From: Paenarthrobacter sp. DKR-5
Lineage (GTDB): Bacteria; Actinomycetota; Actinomycetes; Actinomycetales; Micrococcaceae
DNA length: 64,000 nt
Assembly (NCBI RefSeq): GCF_018531425.1
Contig: NZ_JAHBOI010000003.1
Coordinates: 434,001 to 498,000 of the forward strand
Direction: 5' to 3'
Shown here: positions 16,127 through 24,581 of the stretch, piece by piece
Layout: each line of letters starts with the position of its first letter
How positions within the stretch are numbered: position 1 is the stretch's first letter
Notes under the pieces: model-generated
What the model was told of the DNA's origin: nothing
Database searches by the model: none
What the model saw: only the letters and a program-made list of their open reading frames with translations
Program-made: the position numbers and the translations under genes

Positions 16127-17347
16127 ATGACCCCCCTACCGGAAGCGCCGGCGTCACTGCTGATCACCAACATCGGCGAACTGATGACGCAGGACCTGGA
16201 GCACCGCGTCCTGCACGGGGCCGCCGTCGTCGTCGAGCACGGGCGCGTCGCCTGGATCGGCCCCGCCGGGGAGGCGCCCGCAGCCGACAACCGGTTCGAC
16301 GCCGGCGGCGGGGCGGTGCTCCCCGGATGGGTGGACTCGCACTCCCATCTCGTGTTCGCGGGGGACCGCACAGCCGAGTTCGAAGCGCGGATGGCGGGGG
16401 AGAGCTACGCGGCCGGAGGAATTGCCGTCACCACCCAGGCCACGCGCGCCGCCTCGGACCAGGAGCTGGCGGACCTGCTCCGCGCCCGGGTCGCCGAGGC
16501 ACAGGCCCAGGGCACGACCTACCTGGAAACGAAGACCGGGTACGGGCTCACCGTGGCCGACGAACAGCGCAGCGCCCGCGTGGCCGCCGGGCTGGTGGAG
16601 CAGGTGACTTACCTCGGGGCGCACCTGGTGCCGCCGGGAGCGGACGCGGACGAGTACCTGGACCTGGTCTGCGGGCCGATGCTCGAAGCGGTCAAACCCT
16701 ACGCCCGGTGGGCGGACGTGTTCTGCGAGCAGGGGGCCTTCAGCGAGGACCAGTCCCGGCGCGTGCTCGCCGCCTGCCGCGAGGCCGGGCTCGGCCTGCG
16801 GGTCCACGGCAACCAGCTCGGCCCCGGCGCCGGGGCCCGGCTCGCGGTGGAATTCGGCGCCGCCAGCGTGGATCACGTGAACTTCCTCTCCGACGAGGAT
16901 GTGGCCGCGCTCGCCGCAAGCTGGCACGGCTGGGATCCGGCTACCGGCTCCGGCAGGCAGGGCACGGTGGCGACCTGCCTGCCCGCCTGCGACCTCTCAA
17001 CCCGGCAGCCGCTGGCGCCAGGGCGGCGCCTGCTCGACGCCGGGGTTCCGGTGGCACTCGCCTCGAACTGCAATCCCGGCACGTCCTACACCACGTCCAT
17101 GAACTTCTGCGTCACGACCGCGGTGCTGCAGATGGGCCTGAGCGTGCACGAGGCCGTCCGGGCCGCGACCTACGGCGGGGCGCTGGCCCTCGGCGTGCAC
17201 GCCGGATCCGGCGCGGTCGGTTCCCTCGCCGTCGGCCACCGGGCGGACCTGCAGCTGCTGCGGGCTCCGTCCGCCACCCATTTGGCGTACCGTCCAGGCG
17301 TGCCGCTGACGGCCGCTGTCTGGCGCGCAGGAGAACGCGTCGCCTGA
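16127..17347 (+). CDS. hutI: Imidazolonepropionase
   Basis: This 406-aa amidohydrolase carries the metal-binding DSHSHLVFAGDR motif, YLETKTGYGLTV, the substrate and zinc region RVHGNQLGPGAGARLAVEFGAASVDH and CNPGTSYTTSMNF. It converts imidazolone-5-propionate to N-formimino-L-glutamate in histidine degradation. The ATG at 16127 follows AAGGAGC; longer upstream reading frame passes through a terminator hairpin and is not used. The other hut genes (hutH, hutU) are not adjacent in this window. Confidence 0.88.
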   Translation: MTPLPEAPASLLITNIGELMTQDLEHRVLHGAAVVVEHGRVAWIGPAGEAPAADNRFDAGGGAVLPGWVDSHSHLVFAGDRTAEFEARMAGESYAAGGIAVTTQATRAASDQELADLLRARVAEAQAQGTTYLETKTGYGLTVADEQRSARVAAGLVEQVTYLGAHLVPPGADADEYLDLVCGPMLEAVKPYARWADVFCEQGAFSEDQSRRVLAACREAGLGLRVHGNQLGPGAGARLAVEFGAASVDHVNFLSDEDVAALAASWHGWDPATGSGRQGTVATCLPACDLSTRQPLAPGRRLLDAGVPVALASNCNPGTSYTTSMNFCVTTAVLQMGLSVHEAVRAATYGGALALGVHAGSGAVGSLAVGHRADLQLLRAPSATHLAYRPGVPLTAAVWRAGERVA

Positions 17348-17482
17348 GCCCGAATTCCCTTCTGCTGCGGCCCGGCCTCACCTATAGTGCGCTTAGGCAC
17401 CGCGGACCAAGCCGGCACACGCAGCGCCGATCCGGCAGGCGGAAGCCCGGCACAGCAGAATCCAGCACACGGAGGGCCAGCC

Positions 17483-18478
17483 ATGAGCATGCCAGGACAG
17501 CAGGAACCGCAAGCGGCCGACAGCTGGGAGCCGCGCGCGGGCTCCAAGCTCGCCGTCGTCGGGGCGGGCAGCGTCGGCACGTCGCTCGCCTATGCTGCGC
17601 TGATCCGCGGCTCGGCCCACGAGGTGGCTCTCTACGACGTCAACGCGGCCAAGGCCGAGGCCGAGGTGCTCGACTTGGCGCACGGCACCCAGTTTTCCGC
17701 GTCGTCAGGCATCACCGGAGGCGGGGACATAACGACGATGGCCGGGGCCGACGTCGTCGTCATCACTGCAGGCGCCAAACAGGCCCCCGGACAGACGCGC
17801 CTGGACCTGGCGGGCACCAACGTGCGCATCCTCGAAGACCTGCTGCCCCGCCTGCTGGAGCAGGCCCCGGACGCGGTGTATGTCCTGGTGACCAACCCGT
17901 GCGACGTGCTGACGGTGGCGGCGCGCCGGATTTCGGGACTGCCCGCCTCCCGCGTGCTCTCCTCCGGCACCGTGCTCGACACGTCCCGGCTGCGCTGGCT
18001 GCTGGCCCGGCGCGGCGGGGTCTCCACCTCCAGCGTGCATGCCTCCATCATCGGTGAGCACGGCGACACCGAGTTCCCCGTCTGGTCCAACGCCTCCATC
18101 GGGCCGGTGCCCATCCGTGAGTGGAAGGTTGCGGGGGAGAGGGTCTTCACCGAGGACTACCTCGGCTCGGTGGCCAGCGAGGTGACCAACGCCGCGTACA
18201 AGGTGATCGCCGGCAAGGGTGCCACCAACTACGCCATCGGACTGGCCGGCGCGCGGATTGTGGAGGCGATGCTGCGGGCGGAGAATGCCGTCCTGCCGGT
18301 CTCCACCATGCTGCAGGGCGAGTACGGGATCACTGATGTGGCCCTGTCGGCGCCGAGCGTGGTCGGGGCGCGCGGGGTGCATTCCGTGGTGGAAATGACG
18401 CTGGACGAGGCGGAGACGGAGGCGCTGCACCGCTCGGCCGGGGCCCTGCGGGAGTCGTTGGCAAAACTGGGGATCTGA
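17483..18478 (+). CDS. ldh: L-lactate dehydrogenase
   Basis: This 331-aa NAD-dependent dehydrogenase shows the dinucleotide motif VVGAGSVGTSLAYAAL, DLAHGTQF, the Arg-containing substrate loop GAKQAPGQTRLDL, VTNPCDVLT and the active-site GEHGDTEFPVWS with catalytic His. The Gln in the loop region fits lactate rather than malate dehydrogenase. The ATG at 17483 follows GGAGGGCC; its N-terminus has an extra tail of about 20 residues. It interconverts pyruvate and L-lactate. It stands alone, with a CPBP protein 20 nt downstream. Confidence 0.9.
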   Translation: MSMPGQQEPQAADSWEPRAGSKLAVVGAGSVGTSLAYAALIRGSAHEVALYDVNAAKAEAEVLDLAHGTQFSASSGITGGGDITTMAGADVVVITAGAKQAPGQTRLDLAGTNVRILEDLLPRLLEQAPDAVYVLVTNPCDVLTVAARRISGLPASRVLSSGTVLDTSRLRWLLARRGGVSTSSVHASIIGEHGDTEFPVWSNASIGPVPIREWKVAGERVFTEDYLGSVASEVTNAAYKVIAGKGATNYAIGLAGARIVEAMLRAENAVLPVSTMLQGEYGITDVALSAPSVVGARGVHSVVEMTLDEAETEALHRSAGALRESLAKLGI

Positions 18479-18497
18479 GGCGCGGCAGAATGGTGCC

Positions 18498-19253
18498 ATG
18501 ACTGTGGACACCGCCGCCCGGACGAGGCTGCGCACCGAGGTGCTGATCGTGCTGGGCCTCTCGCTCGGGCAGTCGGCCGTCTACTCCGTGGTGCAGCTGG
18601 CAGAGAAGATGACCCGCGGCCCGCTCGGGCAGGCCACCTCGACGCTCAACCAGCCGCAAAGCACCCGCGAGTACTTTGACTTGATGTACCAGCTGCTGGG
18701 GATCTTCTTCGCCCTGGTGCCCGTGGCGCTGGTCTTCTTCCTCCTCGCCTCCGGAGGTGTCAACGGCTTCAGGAAGTTCGGGTTCACCTTCGAGCGTCCT
18801 GGTTCGGACAGCCTGCGCGGCCTCGGGCTGGCTGCCCTGATTGGCATCCCGTCCCTGGGCCTGTACGCCGTCGGCAGGGCGCTGGGCATCACGACCTCGA
18901 TCATCCCCAGCGCCTTGGACGCTTACTGGTGGACTGTGCCGGTGCTGATCCTCTCGGCGGTGCGGCACGGCATCGTCGAGGAGGTCATCGTGGTGGCCTA
19001 CCTGCTGGACCGGCTGCCGCGCTTCGGGCTGCGGATGCCGGCGGTGATCCTCGTCAGTGCCCTGCTGCGCGGCAGTTACCACCTGTACCAAGGGTTCGGG
19101 CCGTTCGTGGGGAACGCCGTCATGGGCGTGGTCTTCGCCTGGGTGTACACCCGCACCCGTCGGGTCATGCCGCTGGTGATTGCTCATGCCCTGCTGGACA
19201 TCGTCGCCTTTGTCGGCTTCTCATTGTTCGGCAAGGCGATCGGTCTCGGCTGA
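18498..19253 (+). CDS. CPBP-family intramembrane glutamic endopeptidase homologue
   Basis: This 251-aa protein has about seven transmembrane segments and the CPBP (Abi/CAAX protease) motifs: EEVIVVAYLLDRL, RGSYHLYQG and HALLDIVAF. The second Glu of the EE pair and the two His are present; the usual Arg after EE is replaced, as in an actinobacterial EEVxVVxYL subgroup. Substrates of such bacterial members are mostly unknown. The ATG follows the lactate dehydrogenase gene by 20 nt, and it converges with an NlpC/P60 gene. Confidence 0.85.
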   Translation: MTVDTAARTRLRTEVLIVLGLSLGQSAVYSVVQLAEKMTRGPLGQATSTLNQPQSTREYFDLMYQLLGIFFALVPVALVFFLLASGGVNGFRKFGFTFERPGSDSLRGLGLAALIGIPSLGLYAVGRALGITTSIIPSALDAYWWTVPVLILSAVRHGIVEEVIVVAYLLDRLPRFGLRMPAVILVSALLRGSYHLYQGFGPFVGNAVMGVVFAWVYTRTRRVMPLVIAHALLDIVAFVGFSLFGKAIGLG

Positions 19254-19263
19254 TCCTTCTCCT

Positions 19264-20784
19264 TCAATTCCGGACGAGGAAGCTGGCCGAGAGGGCTGTC
19301 CAGCGGCTTGCCTGCTCCTCGCTGAGCGGCAGGGCCGCCGGTTTCAGCCATGCCCCGGGCACGTCGCCGTCTCCGCTCAGTCGCAGGCCCGCCGTGCCGA
19401 ACTCGTCGAGGCCGGCGCAGCCAAGCTGTACTCCTGCCGCGGAACCAGCGGCCAGGCAGAGCTCCCCGGCCGCCGTCGCTCCTGCAAAGTAGGCGACGCC
19501 GCCTGTGGTCCCCATCCGCCGGACGCTCCCTGCGACGACTCCGGCGCTGCGCAAGGCGGCGGCGACAGCGGACGGGGCCGCGTCCGCCGCGGTGGCGGGT
19601 GCTCCCAGTACCGGCACAAGGGCCTCGGCTGCACCGGCGGCGGTTTGCGGCGCCGCGCTGGTCGGGGACGGCGTCGGTGTGGCGGGGGAGGTCGGGGACG
19701 GCGTGGGCGCCGCTGTTGGCGACGGCGTGGGCGTCGCGGTTGGCGACGGCGTGGGCGTCGCGGTGGGCGACGGCGTGGCGGGGGCGGTCGGGGACGTGGG
19801 CTCAGGCGTGGGCGTCGCGGTGGGCGACGGCGTTGCCGGAGTGCTGGGAGCAGGCGTCGGGGTGGGAGAAGGTGTGCGGGTAGCGGTGGGCGTCGCGGTC
19901 GGTGTGGGCGTCGCGGCGGGGACCGGAGCCGGCTTCCGGATCTGCGTCGGTGCCGGTGCGGCGACGGCGGGCCGTGGCGGCACCGGTGCCGGCGGTGCCG
20001 GTGCGGGCGCTTCGGGTGCGGGCGCTTCGGGTGCGGGATCTGCCGGGATGAAGGGCGGAAGCACGGGTGCGACGCCGAGAGGGCCGGCGTTGACCGGGAC
20101 GGAGGCGCCGGGCTGGCCCAGTGTGAAGTAGGCGGAGGTTCCGGTGGCCCAGGTCGGCAACAGCACAGTGCCCACCGACGGGTTCAGGGCGCTGATCATC
20201 ATGCCGTCGCCCACGTAGATCCCCACATGGGACCAGTGACCGGGGCCGTCAGGATTCTGCACCACGAGGTCCCCGGGAGAGGGGGTGCTGGTCCGGGTGA
20301 GCGCCTCCCACTGTTCCGTGCGGGGAAGGTCGATCCCGGCCAAAGCGTATGCCCACTGCACGAACCCCGAGCAGTCCCAGCCGTCGGAGGGGCTGGTCCC
20401 GCCCCACACATACGTATGTCCGAGGCCCTCGTAGGCATTCGCCACGATCGACGACAGCGTGGTGCTGAGTGTGCCGACGGCGATGGAAGCGCGGATGGCC
20501 GGGCTGGTGCCGGAGCGCGTGCCGGGGCGGGCAACCGGGCTCTCGATGCGCACAAAAGGACGCGTGTCCGGCACAAAGGCCCGGGCGCTGACCCGCGGGT
20601 CGGGAAGGGAAACCCGGGGAAGGGAAGCCGGCGGCAGGGAAGCATGCCTCTCACCCTCAAGCGTCCGCGGGAGGGCACTGGCGGGCACCAGCAGCGCCGA
20701 ACCGGCTATGAGGCAGGCGGCTGCTCCCGCGGTTATCCGTCGTTGTCGTGCGCTGGTCCTGGCTGCAGCACTGCCACGGGTCAC
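19264..20784 (-). CDS. Secreted NlpC/P60 peptidoglycan hydrolase with Pro/Thr linker
   Basis: This 506-aa protein starts with a signal peptide ([23 protein letters not shown]). The NlpC/P60 domain (about 105-215) has catalytic Cys138 in [16 protein letters not shown] and His186 in [13 protein letters not shown] low-complexity linker (about 235-390) rich in [11 protein letters not shown] repeats follows. The last 115 residues form a small domain with two Cys ([19 protein letters not shown]), possibly disulfide-linked. Such enzymes cleave stem peptides of the cell wall, and the linker should span the wall. Most NlpC/P60 proteins place the catalytic domain last; here it comes first. Confidence 0.88.
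   Translation of the reverse strand: MTRGSAAARTSARQRRITAGAAACLIAGSALLVPASALPRTLEGERHASLPPASLPRVSLPDPRVSARAFVPDTRPFVRIESPVARPGTRSGTSPAIRASIAVGTLSTTLSSIVANAYEGLGHTYVWGGTSPSDGWDCSGFVQWAYALAGIDLPRTEQWEALTRTSTPSPGDLVVQNPDGPGHWSHVGIYVGDGMMISALNPSVGTVLLPTWATGTSAYFTLGQPGASVPVNAGPLGVAPVLPPFIPADPAPEAPAPEAPAPAPPAPVPPRPAVAAPAPTQIRKPAPVPAATPTPTATPTATRTPSPTPTPAPSTPATPSPTATPTPEPTSPTAPATPSPTATPTPSPTATPTPSPTAAPTPSPTSPATPTPSPTSAAPQTAAGAAEALVPVLGAPATAADAAPSAVAAALRSAGVVAGSVRRMGTTGGVAYFAGATAAGELCLAAGSAAGVQLGCAGLDEFGTAGLRLSGDGDVPGAWLKPAALPLSEEQASRWTALSASFLVRN
19660..20040. repeat. Degenerate tandem repeats coding the Pro/Thr linker
   Basis: On the plus strand, units such as GGCGTGGGCGTCGCGGT and GACGGCGTGGGCG recur with small changes. 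They lie in frame inside the NlpC/P60 gene and encode [13 protein letters not shown]-type sequence. Such arrays are prone to length change by slippage. Confidence 0.85.
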
Positions 20785-20950
20785 TATTGCCCCCTCTGAG
20801 CGTGTCCGGTTCGGCGGTCCGGGCGAAAGGCGATGTCCACAGACCGGCCACCGGTCCCTAGAGTATGGCCCTCATCGGCCAGGGGCACGAGGGGTGACTA
20901 CCTGTTTTGGGGACGCCGGGTACCGGGGCCCAGTATTGATGTCCGTAGAT

Positions 20951-21003
20951 ATTGACAGTCATCGATGAGCGCGGCAGACTCCTCTTTATCGATCATCGTC
21001 AAT
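20951..21003. promoter_or_regulatory. Long interrupted dyad upstream of a small gene
   Basis: Left half ATTGAC-N4-ATCGAT (20951-20966) mirrors right half ATCGAT-N4-GTCAAT (20988-21003). A -35-like TTGACA (20952-20957) lies in the left half. The ribosome-binding site AAGGAAGGG starts right after the dyad. It could be an operator or a 5'-leader hairpin; sequence alone does not decide. Confidence 0.5.
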
Positions 21004-21020
21004 AAGGAAGGGAAAGTGTC

Positions 21021-21269
21021 GTGAACCTCTTGTCAGCGGAAGATCTGCTCCGCCTGGACGGTCAGCACCGCGCCGAACTCACTGCCGCACTGGCCGCCGG
21101 TGCCGCCCAGGAGGCGCGCTTCCGCGCCGCGGCCAGCCGCGCCCGCAGCACGGGCAGCGCCATTCGCGCGGCTGCTGCTGTTGTCTTCCGCCCGGGCCGT
21201 CGGGTGGCGCAACGCAGGCGGGCCGCCGCACGGCCCAGGCTGGATGCCTGTGGCGCGGCCTGCGCGTGA
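21021..21269 (+). CDS. Small Ala/Arg-rich hypothetical protein
   Basis: This 82-aa protein is not recognised. It starts at GTG with AAGGAAGGG about 9 nt before it. The first 35 residues (LLSAEDLLRLDGQHRAELTAALAAG) look like an amphipathic helix. The rest is very basic and Ala/Arg-rich and ends with two Cys (CGAACA). No signal peptide or transmembrane segment is clear. A long dyad precedes it and a terminator follows, so it is a self-contained transcription unit, which supports it being real. It is divergent from the NlpC/P60 gene. Confidence 0.6.
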   Translation: MNLLSAEDLLRLDGQHRAELTAALAAGAAQEARFRAAASRARSTGSAIRAAAAVVFRPGRRVAQRRRAAARPRLDACGAACA

Positions 21270-21301
21270 CGGCGCGGGTGCAGGGCGCGCCGTTAACGCA
21301 G

Positions 21302-21336
21302 ACGGCGCCGCGGTCCGCGGGGACCGGGCGCCGTTT
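21302..21336. terminator. Terminator between converging genes
   Basis: A GC-rich stem pairs 21302-21316 with 21321-21334 (14 bp with one bulged G, loop GCGG), followed by TTT. It lies between the small Ala/Arg gene and the oppositely oriented VOC gene, so it may serve both. Confidence 0.7.
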
Positions 21337-21353
21337 GACGACACGTAAGGGGA

Positions 21354-21992
21354 CTAGATCGTGACGGTTCCGCGAGGGCTTTCGAAGGTCACGGACATGA
21401 TGCCGGGGGTGCCCTTCGGGGATACCCACTCCACGGACACGTCCTCCAGCGGCTTCTCCACCGGCTCACCAAGCCACTCGGTGACCCGCTCGGCGGACCC
21501 GGCGATCGTCAGCTTGGCCAGGCGGACGTCGCTCGGCCGGGCATTGGACGGGTGCAGGGCCGGGTCGCCCTCCCACTTGAGCATGTAGGGGACCTGCGGA
21601 TCGGCGATGAGGCCCTTGATGCCGATCTGCTTCCAGACCAGTTCCTGGCCGTCGGGGAACTTCCGGTTGCCCGGGACGGAGGACCTGCCGAGGCGCTGCT
21701 CGAACGGGCCCAGGTCGTCAACTTCGACGCACCAGCCCATCCAGCCGCCGCCCGCCTGGGAGCGGGCCCGGACAGCCTGTCCGAAGGGGGCCTTGTCCGA
21801 TGCGGGGTGGTCAAGAACCTCTACTACCTCAACGTAGTGGTGGTCCGTGAGCGGGATGATCATATTGCGGGTGCCGAAGCGGGGGTGTACCCCGCCCTTC
21901 ACTGCCTCGATGCCGAGGGCAGACGAAATACGCTCAGTTGTGGCGGCCAGGCCGTCGTTTTCACAGGCGTAAGAAACGTGATCCATGCGCAT
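21354..21992 (-). CDS. VOC-superfamily (glyoxalase-like) protein
   Basis: This 212-aa protein begins MRMDHVSYACENDGLAATTERI, the first beta-alpha-beta unit of the vicinal oxygen chelate fold. HYVEVVEVLDHPAS and a second repeat (RLAKLTIAGSAERVTEWLG) follow, fitting the glyoxalase-like group 3 architecture. The ATG at 21992 has AAGG about 8 nt upstream; a start further out would be poorly supported. Members bind metal and act on small organic substrates, but the reaction cannot be named. It stands alone next to a cation transporter. Confidence 0.75.
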   Translation of the reverse strand: MRMDHVSYACENDGLAATTERISSALGIEAVKGGVHPRFGTRNMIIPLTDHHYVEVVEVLDHPASDKAPFGQAVRARSQAGGGWMGWCVEVDDLGPFEQRLGRSSVPGNRKFPDGQELVWKQIGIKGLIADPQVPYMLKWEGDPALHPSNARPSDVRLAKLTIAGSAERVTEWLGEPVEKPLEDVSVEWVSPKGTPGIMSVTFESPRGTVTI

Positions 21993-22038
21993 GGGCCCAT
22001 CCTTGCACTTTGTGATCTGCAACTCGACTTAGGGTTGC

Positions 22039-23043
22039 CTAACCGCGTGAGGAGCCTGATTTGGCGCCTGATCGCGAGCCCAGCGTGGGCTGATCCGGGG
22101 TCGACAAGGTCAGCACGGCCTCTTCAATCAGGTGCTTTTCCTCGATCTCCTTCTCCACCCGGCGCAGCGCCACCGCGACCTCATCCTCGGGCTGGTTGCC
22201 GGTCATGTCCACGGCGGCGACCAGGAAGAGTTTGCCCGGGCCGATGAACTCCAGATGCAGGTAGGTGACCCGTTCGATTTCGGGGTGGGTGAGCAGTTCC
22301 TCCACGGCGAGCTGTTCAATTTCGTCATCGGGCTTTTGGCCGACCAGGAAGCGACGGTTCTGTTCAATGAGGACGACCGCGATGACGCCCAGCAGCAGGC
22401 CCACGAGGATCGAGCCGATCGCGTCCGGCACCGGAGACCCGGTGAGCTGGTGGGCCGCGATGCCGGCGACGGCGATCAGCAGGCCCACCAGGGCGGCCGC
22501 GTCCTCGGCGAACACCGCACGCAAGGTGGGATTGGACCCCCGCACCACGAAGTCGAGGGTGTGTCGGCGGTAGCGCGCCGCGGTGGAGCGGGCCTCGCGC
22601 AGCGCCTGGGTGAAGGAGACCCCCTCCAGCACGAATGCGATGCCCAGCACGATGTAGGCGATGAGGAAATCCTGGGCAGGTTCGGGCGCAATGAGGCCTT
22701 GGATGCCGTGCATGATCGACACGACGGCCCCGGCAGTGAACAGGCCGAAGGCGGCGAACATGGACCAGACGTACGCCTCGCGGCCGTAACCCAGCGGGTG
22801 GTTCTTGTCCCGGGGCTTGCGCGAGCGCTTGTCGGCCACCACCAGGAAGACTTCGTTGCCGGCGTCGGCCCAGGAGTGGGCGGCCTCGGCCGTCATTGAG
22901 GCTGAGCCGGTGAGCAGCGACGCGACGGTCTTGGCGACGGCGATGGCGAGGTTGGCTGCCAGCGCCAACACCACAGTCACGGTGCTGGACTTCTTGCCCT
23001 CCTCCGGCGGTGCAGCGTCGAGCGCTGCGCCGGAGCTCGTCAT
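22039..23043 (-). CDS. Cation diffusion facilitator family transporter
   Basis: This protein of about 334 aa has six transmembrane segments and CDF metal-site motifs (EAAHSWADAGNEVFL in helix 2, FAEDAAALVG in helix 5). A cytoplasmic His/Arg-rich loop (ADKRSRKPRDKNHPLGYGREAY) and a C-terminal cytoplasmic domain (LEFIGPGKLFLVAAVDM) are present. Such proteins export Zn, Fe, Mn or Co in exchange for protons. The start is uncertain: ATG 23043 has no clear ribosome-binding site, and in-frame GTG codons at 23076 and 23088 are alternatives, the latter possibly leaderless. Confidence 0.85.
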   Translation of the reverse strand: MTSSGAALDAAPPEEGKKSSTVTVVLALAANLAIAVAKTVASLLTGSASMTAEAAHSWADAGNEVFLVVADKRSRKPRDKNHPLGYGREAYVWSMFAAFGLFTAGAVVSIMHGIQGLIAPEPAQDFLIAYIVLGIAFVLEGVSFTQALREARSTAARYRRHTLDFVVRGSNPTLRAVFAEDAAALVGLLIAVAGIAAHQLTGSPVPDAIGSILVGLLLGVIAVVLIEQNRRFLVGQKPDDEIEQLAVEELLTHPEIERVTYLHLEFIGPGKLFLVAAVDMTGNQPEDEVAVALRRVEKEIEEKHLIEEAVLTLSTPDQPTLGSRSGAKSGSSRG

Positions 23044-23096
23044 GTTTGCGTCATATTGTTTGCGCGAATCGGCCACAGTACCCAACACTAGACCTA

Positions 23097-23215
23097 GGTC
23101 ATGAGTGCCAGTAACAAGCCCCGGCTTACTGGCCGGCAACCCTCCGCCGCGGCGGGGTGCCCCGGGTGAGGACCTGGCTTTCCGCCACCCGGCGGACGGC
23201 AAGCGCGGGCCTGAC
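23097..23215 (+). ncRNA. SAM-IV riboswitch
   Basis: The segment beginning GGTCATGAGTGCCAG and running through CCGGCAACCCTCC, GGGGTGCCCCGGGTGAGGACC and GGCAAGCGCGG matches the conserved core and pseudoknot layout of the actinobacterial SAM-IV riboswitch as known from Streptomyces, Mycobacterium and Arthrobacter. It lies 44-160 nt before the methionine genes metY and metX. S-adenosylmethionine binding would lower their expression. The match is from recognised consensus, not a covariance search. Confidence 0.88.
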
Positions 23216-23258
23216 GGCTGACCATGGACACGTGGGCCCCTGAAAATAGGAGTCGACA

Positions 23259-24575
23259 ATGTCCAATGCCTGGTCCTTCGAAACCCGCCAGATCCACGCA
23301 GGCCAGACGGCCGACGCCGAAACCGGCGCTCGTGCCCTGCCGATCTACCAGACGACGTCGTTCGTTTTCCCGAGCGCGGAGAGCGCCGCCAACCGTTTCG
23401 CCCTCGCTGAACTGGCGCCCATCTACACACGCATCGGCAACCCCACGCAGGACGTGGTGGAGCAGCGCATCGCCAACCTCGAAGGGGGCGTGGGCGCGTT
23501 GCTGCTCGCGTCCGGCCAGGCTGCCGCCACCTTCGCGATCCTGAACATTGCGGAGGCCGGGGACCACGTCGTCGCGAGCCCGAGCCTGTACGGAGGCACC
23601 TACAACCTGCTGGCCCACACGCTGCGCAAGCTCGGCGTCGAGGTCACCTTCGTGGCGGACCCCGACAACCTCGAGCAGTGGCGGGAGGCGGTCCGGCCGA
23701 ACACCAAGCTTTTCTTCGGCGAGGTCGTCTCCAACCCGCGCCAGGACGTGCTGGACATCGAGGGCATCTCCGCCGTCGCGCACGACGCCGGGGTGCCGCT
23801 GATCGTGGACAACACGCTGGCCACTCCCTACCTGATCCGGCCGATCGAGTGGGGCGCGGACATCGTCGTGCACTCGGCCACGAAGTACCTCGGCGGCCAC
23901 GGCACTGCGATCGCCGGCGTGATCGTGGACTCGGGCAAGTTCGACTTCGGCAAGGACGCGGCCAAGTTCCCGGGCTTCAACACCCCGGATCCGAGCTACA
24001 ACGGCCTGGTGTACGCGCGGGACCTGGGGGAGGGCGGCGCGCTGGGCGCGAACCTGTCCTACATCCTCAAGGCGCGGGTGCAGTTGCTGCGCGACCTCGG
24101 TTCAGCCGTTGCCCCGTTCAACGCGTTCCTGATCGCCCAGGGCCTGGAGACACTCAGCCTGCGCGTGGAGCGCCACGTGGCCAACGCGCAGAAGGTTGCG
24201 GAATGGCTGGAGGCGCACGACGACGTCGAGGCGGTCGCCTACGCCGGGCTTCCGTCCAGCCGCTGGTACGAGCGCGGCCGCAAGTACGGTCCGCGCGGGA
24301 CCGGGGCCGTTATCGCGTTCCACATTGCCGGCGGCCTCGAGGCGGGCAAGCGCTTCGTGGACGGCCTCGAACTGCATTCGCACGTGGCCAACATTGGCGA
24401 CGTTCGCTCGCTGGTGATCCACCCGGCGTCGACCACCCACAGCCAGCTGACCGCCGAGCAGCAGGAAATCGCCGGCGTCGCGCCCGGCTTGGTCCGGCTG
24501 GCCGTGGGTATTGAGAACATCGACGACATCATCGCCGACCTGGAAGCCGGATTCCGGGCGGCCAAGGGAGCCTGA
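23259..24575 (+). CDS. metY: O-acetylhomoserine aminocarboxypropyltransferase (sulfhydrylase)
   Basis: This 438-aa PLP enzyme forms homocysteine from O-acetylhomoserine and sulfide. Cys/Met-metabolism motifs include PIYQTTSFVF, YTRIGNPTQDVVEQRIANLEGG, the cofactor pocket VDNTLATPYLIRP and the PLP-lysine stretch HSATKYLGGHGTAIAG. A length near 430 separates it from shorter cystathionine synthases. It is preceded by the SAM-IV riboswitch and AGGAG, and followed after 6 nt by metX, which supplies its substrate. Confidence 0.95.
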   Translation: MSNAWSFETRQIHAGQTADAETGARALPIYQTTSFVFPSAESAANRFALAELAPIYTRIGNPTQDVVEQRIANLEGGVGALLLASGQAAATFAILNIAEAGDHVVASPSLYGGTYNLLAHTLRKLGVEVTFVADPDNLEQWREAVRPNTKLFFGEVVSNPRQDVLDIEGISAVAHDAGVPLIVDNTLATPYLIRPIEWGADIVVHSATKYLGGHGTAIAGVIVDSGKFDFGKDAAKFPGFNTPDPSYNGLVYARDLGEGGALGANLSYILKARVQLLRDLGSAVAPFNAFLIAQGLETLSLRVERHVANAQKVAEWLEAHDDVEAVAYAGLPSSRWYERGRKYGPRGTGAVIAFHIAGGLEAGKRFVDGLELHSHVANIGDVRSLVIHPASTTHSQLTAEQQEIAGVAPGLVRLAVGIENIDDIIADLEAGFRAAKGA

Positions 24576-24581
24576 GCGAAG

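Noticed and set aside
19660-20040. Regular repeat array considered as CRISPR
   Set aside because: Units are degenerate, in frame within a coding gene and encode a Pro/Thr linker; there are no unique spacers and no cas genes.
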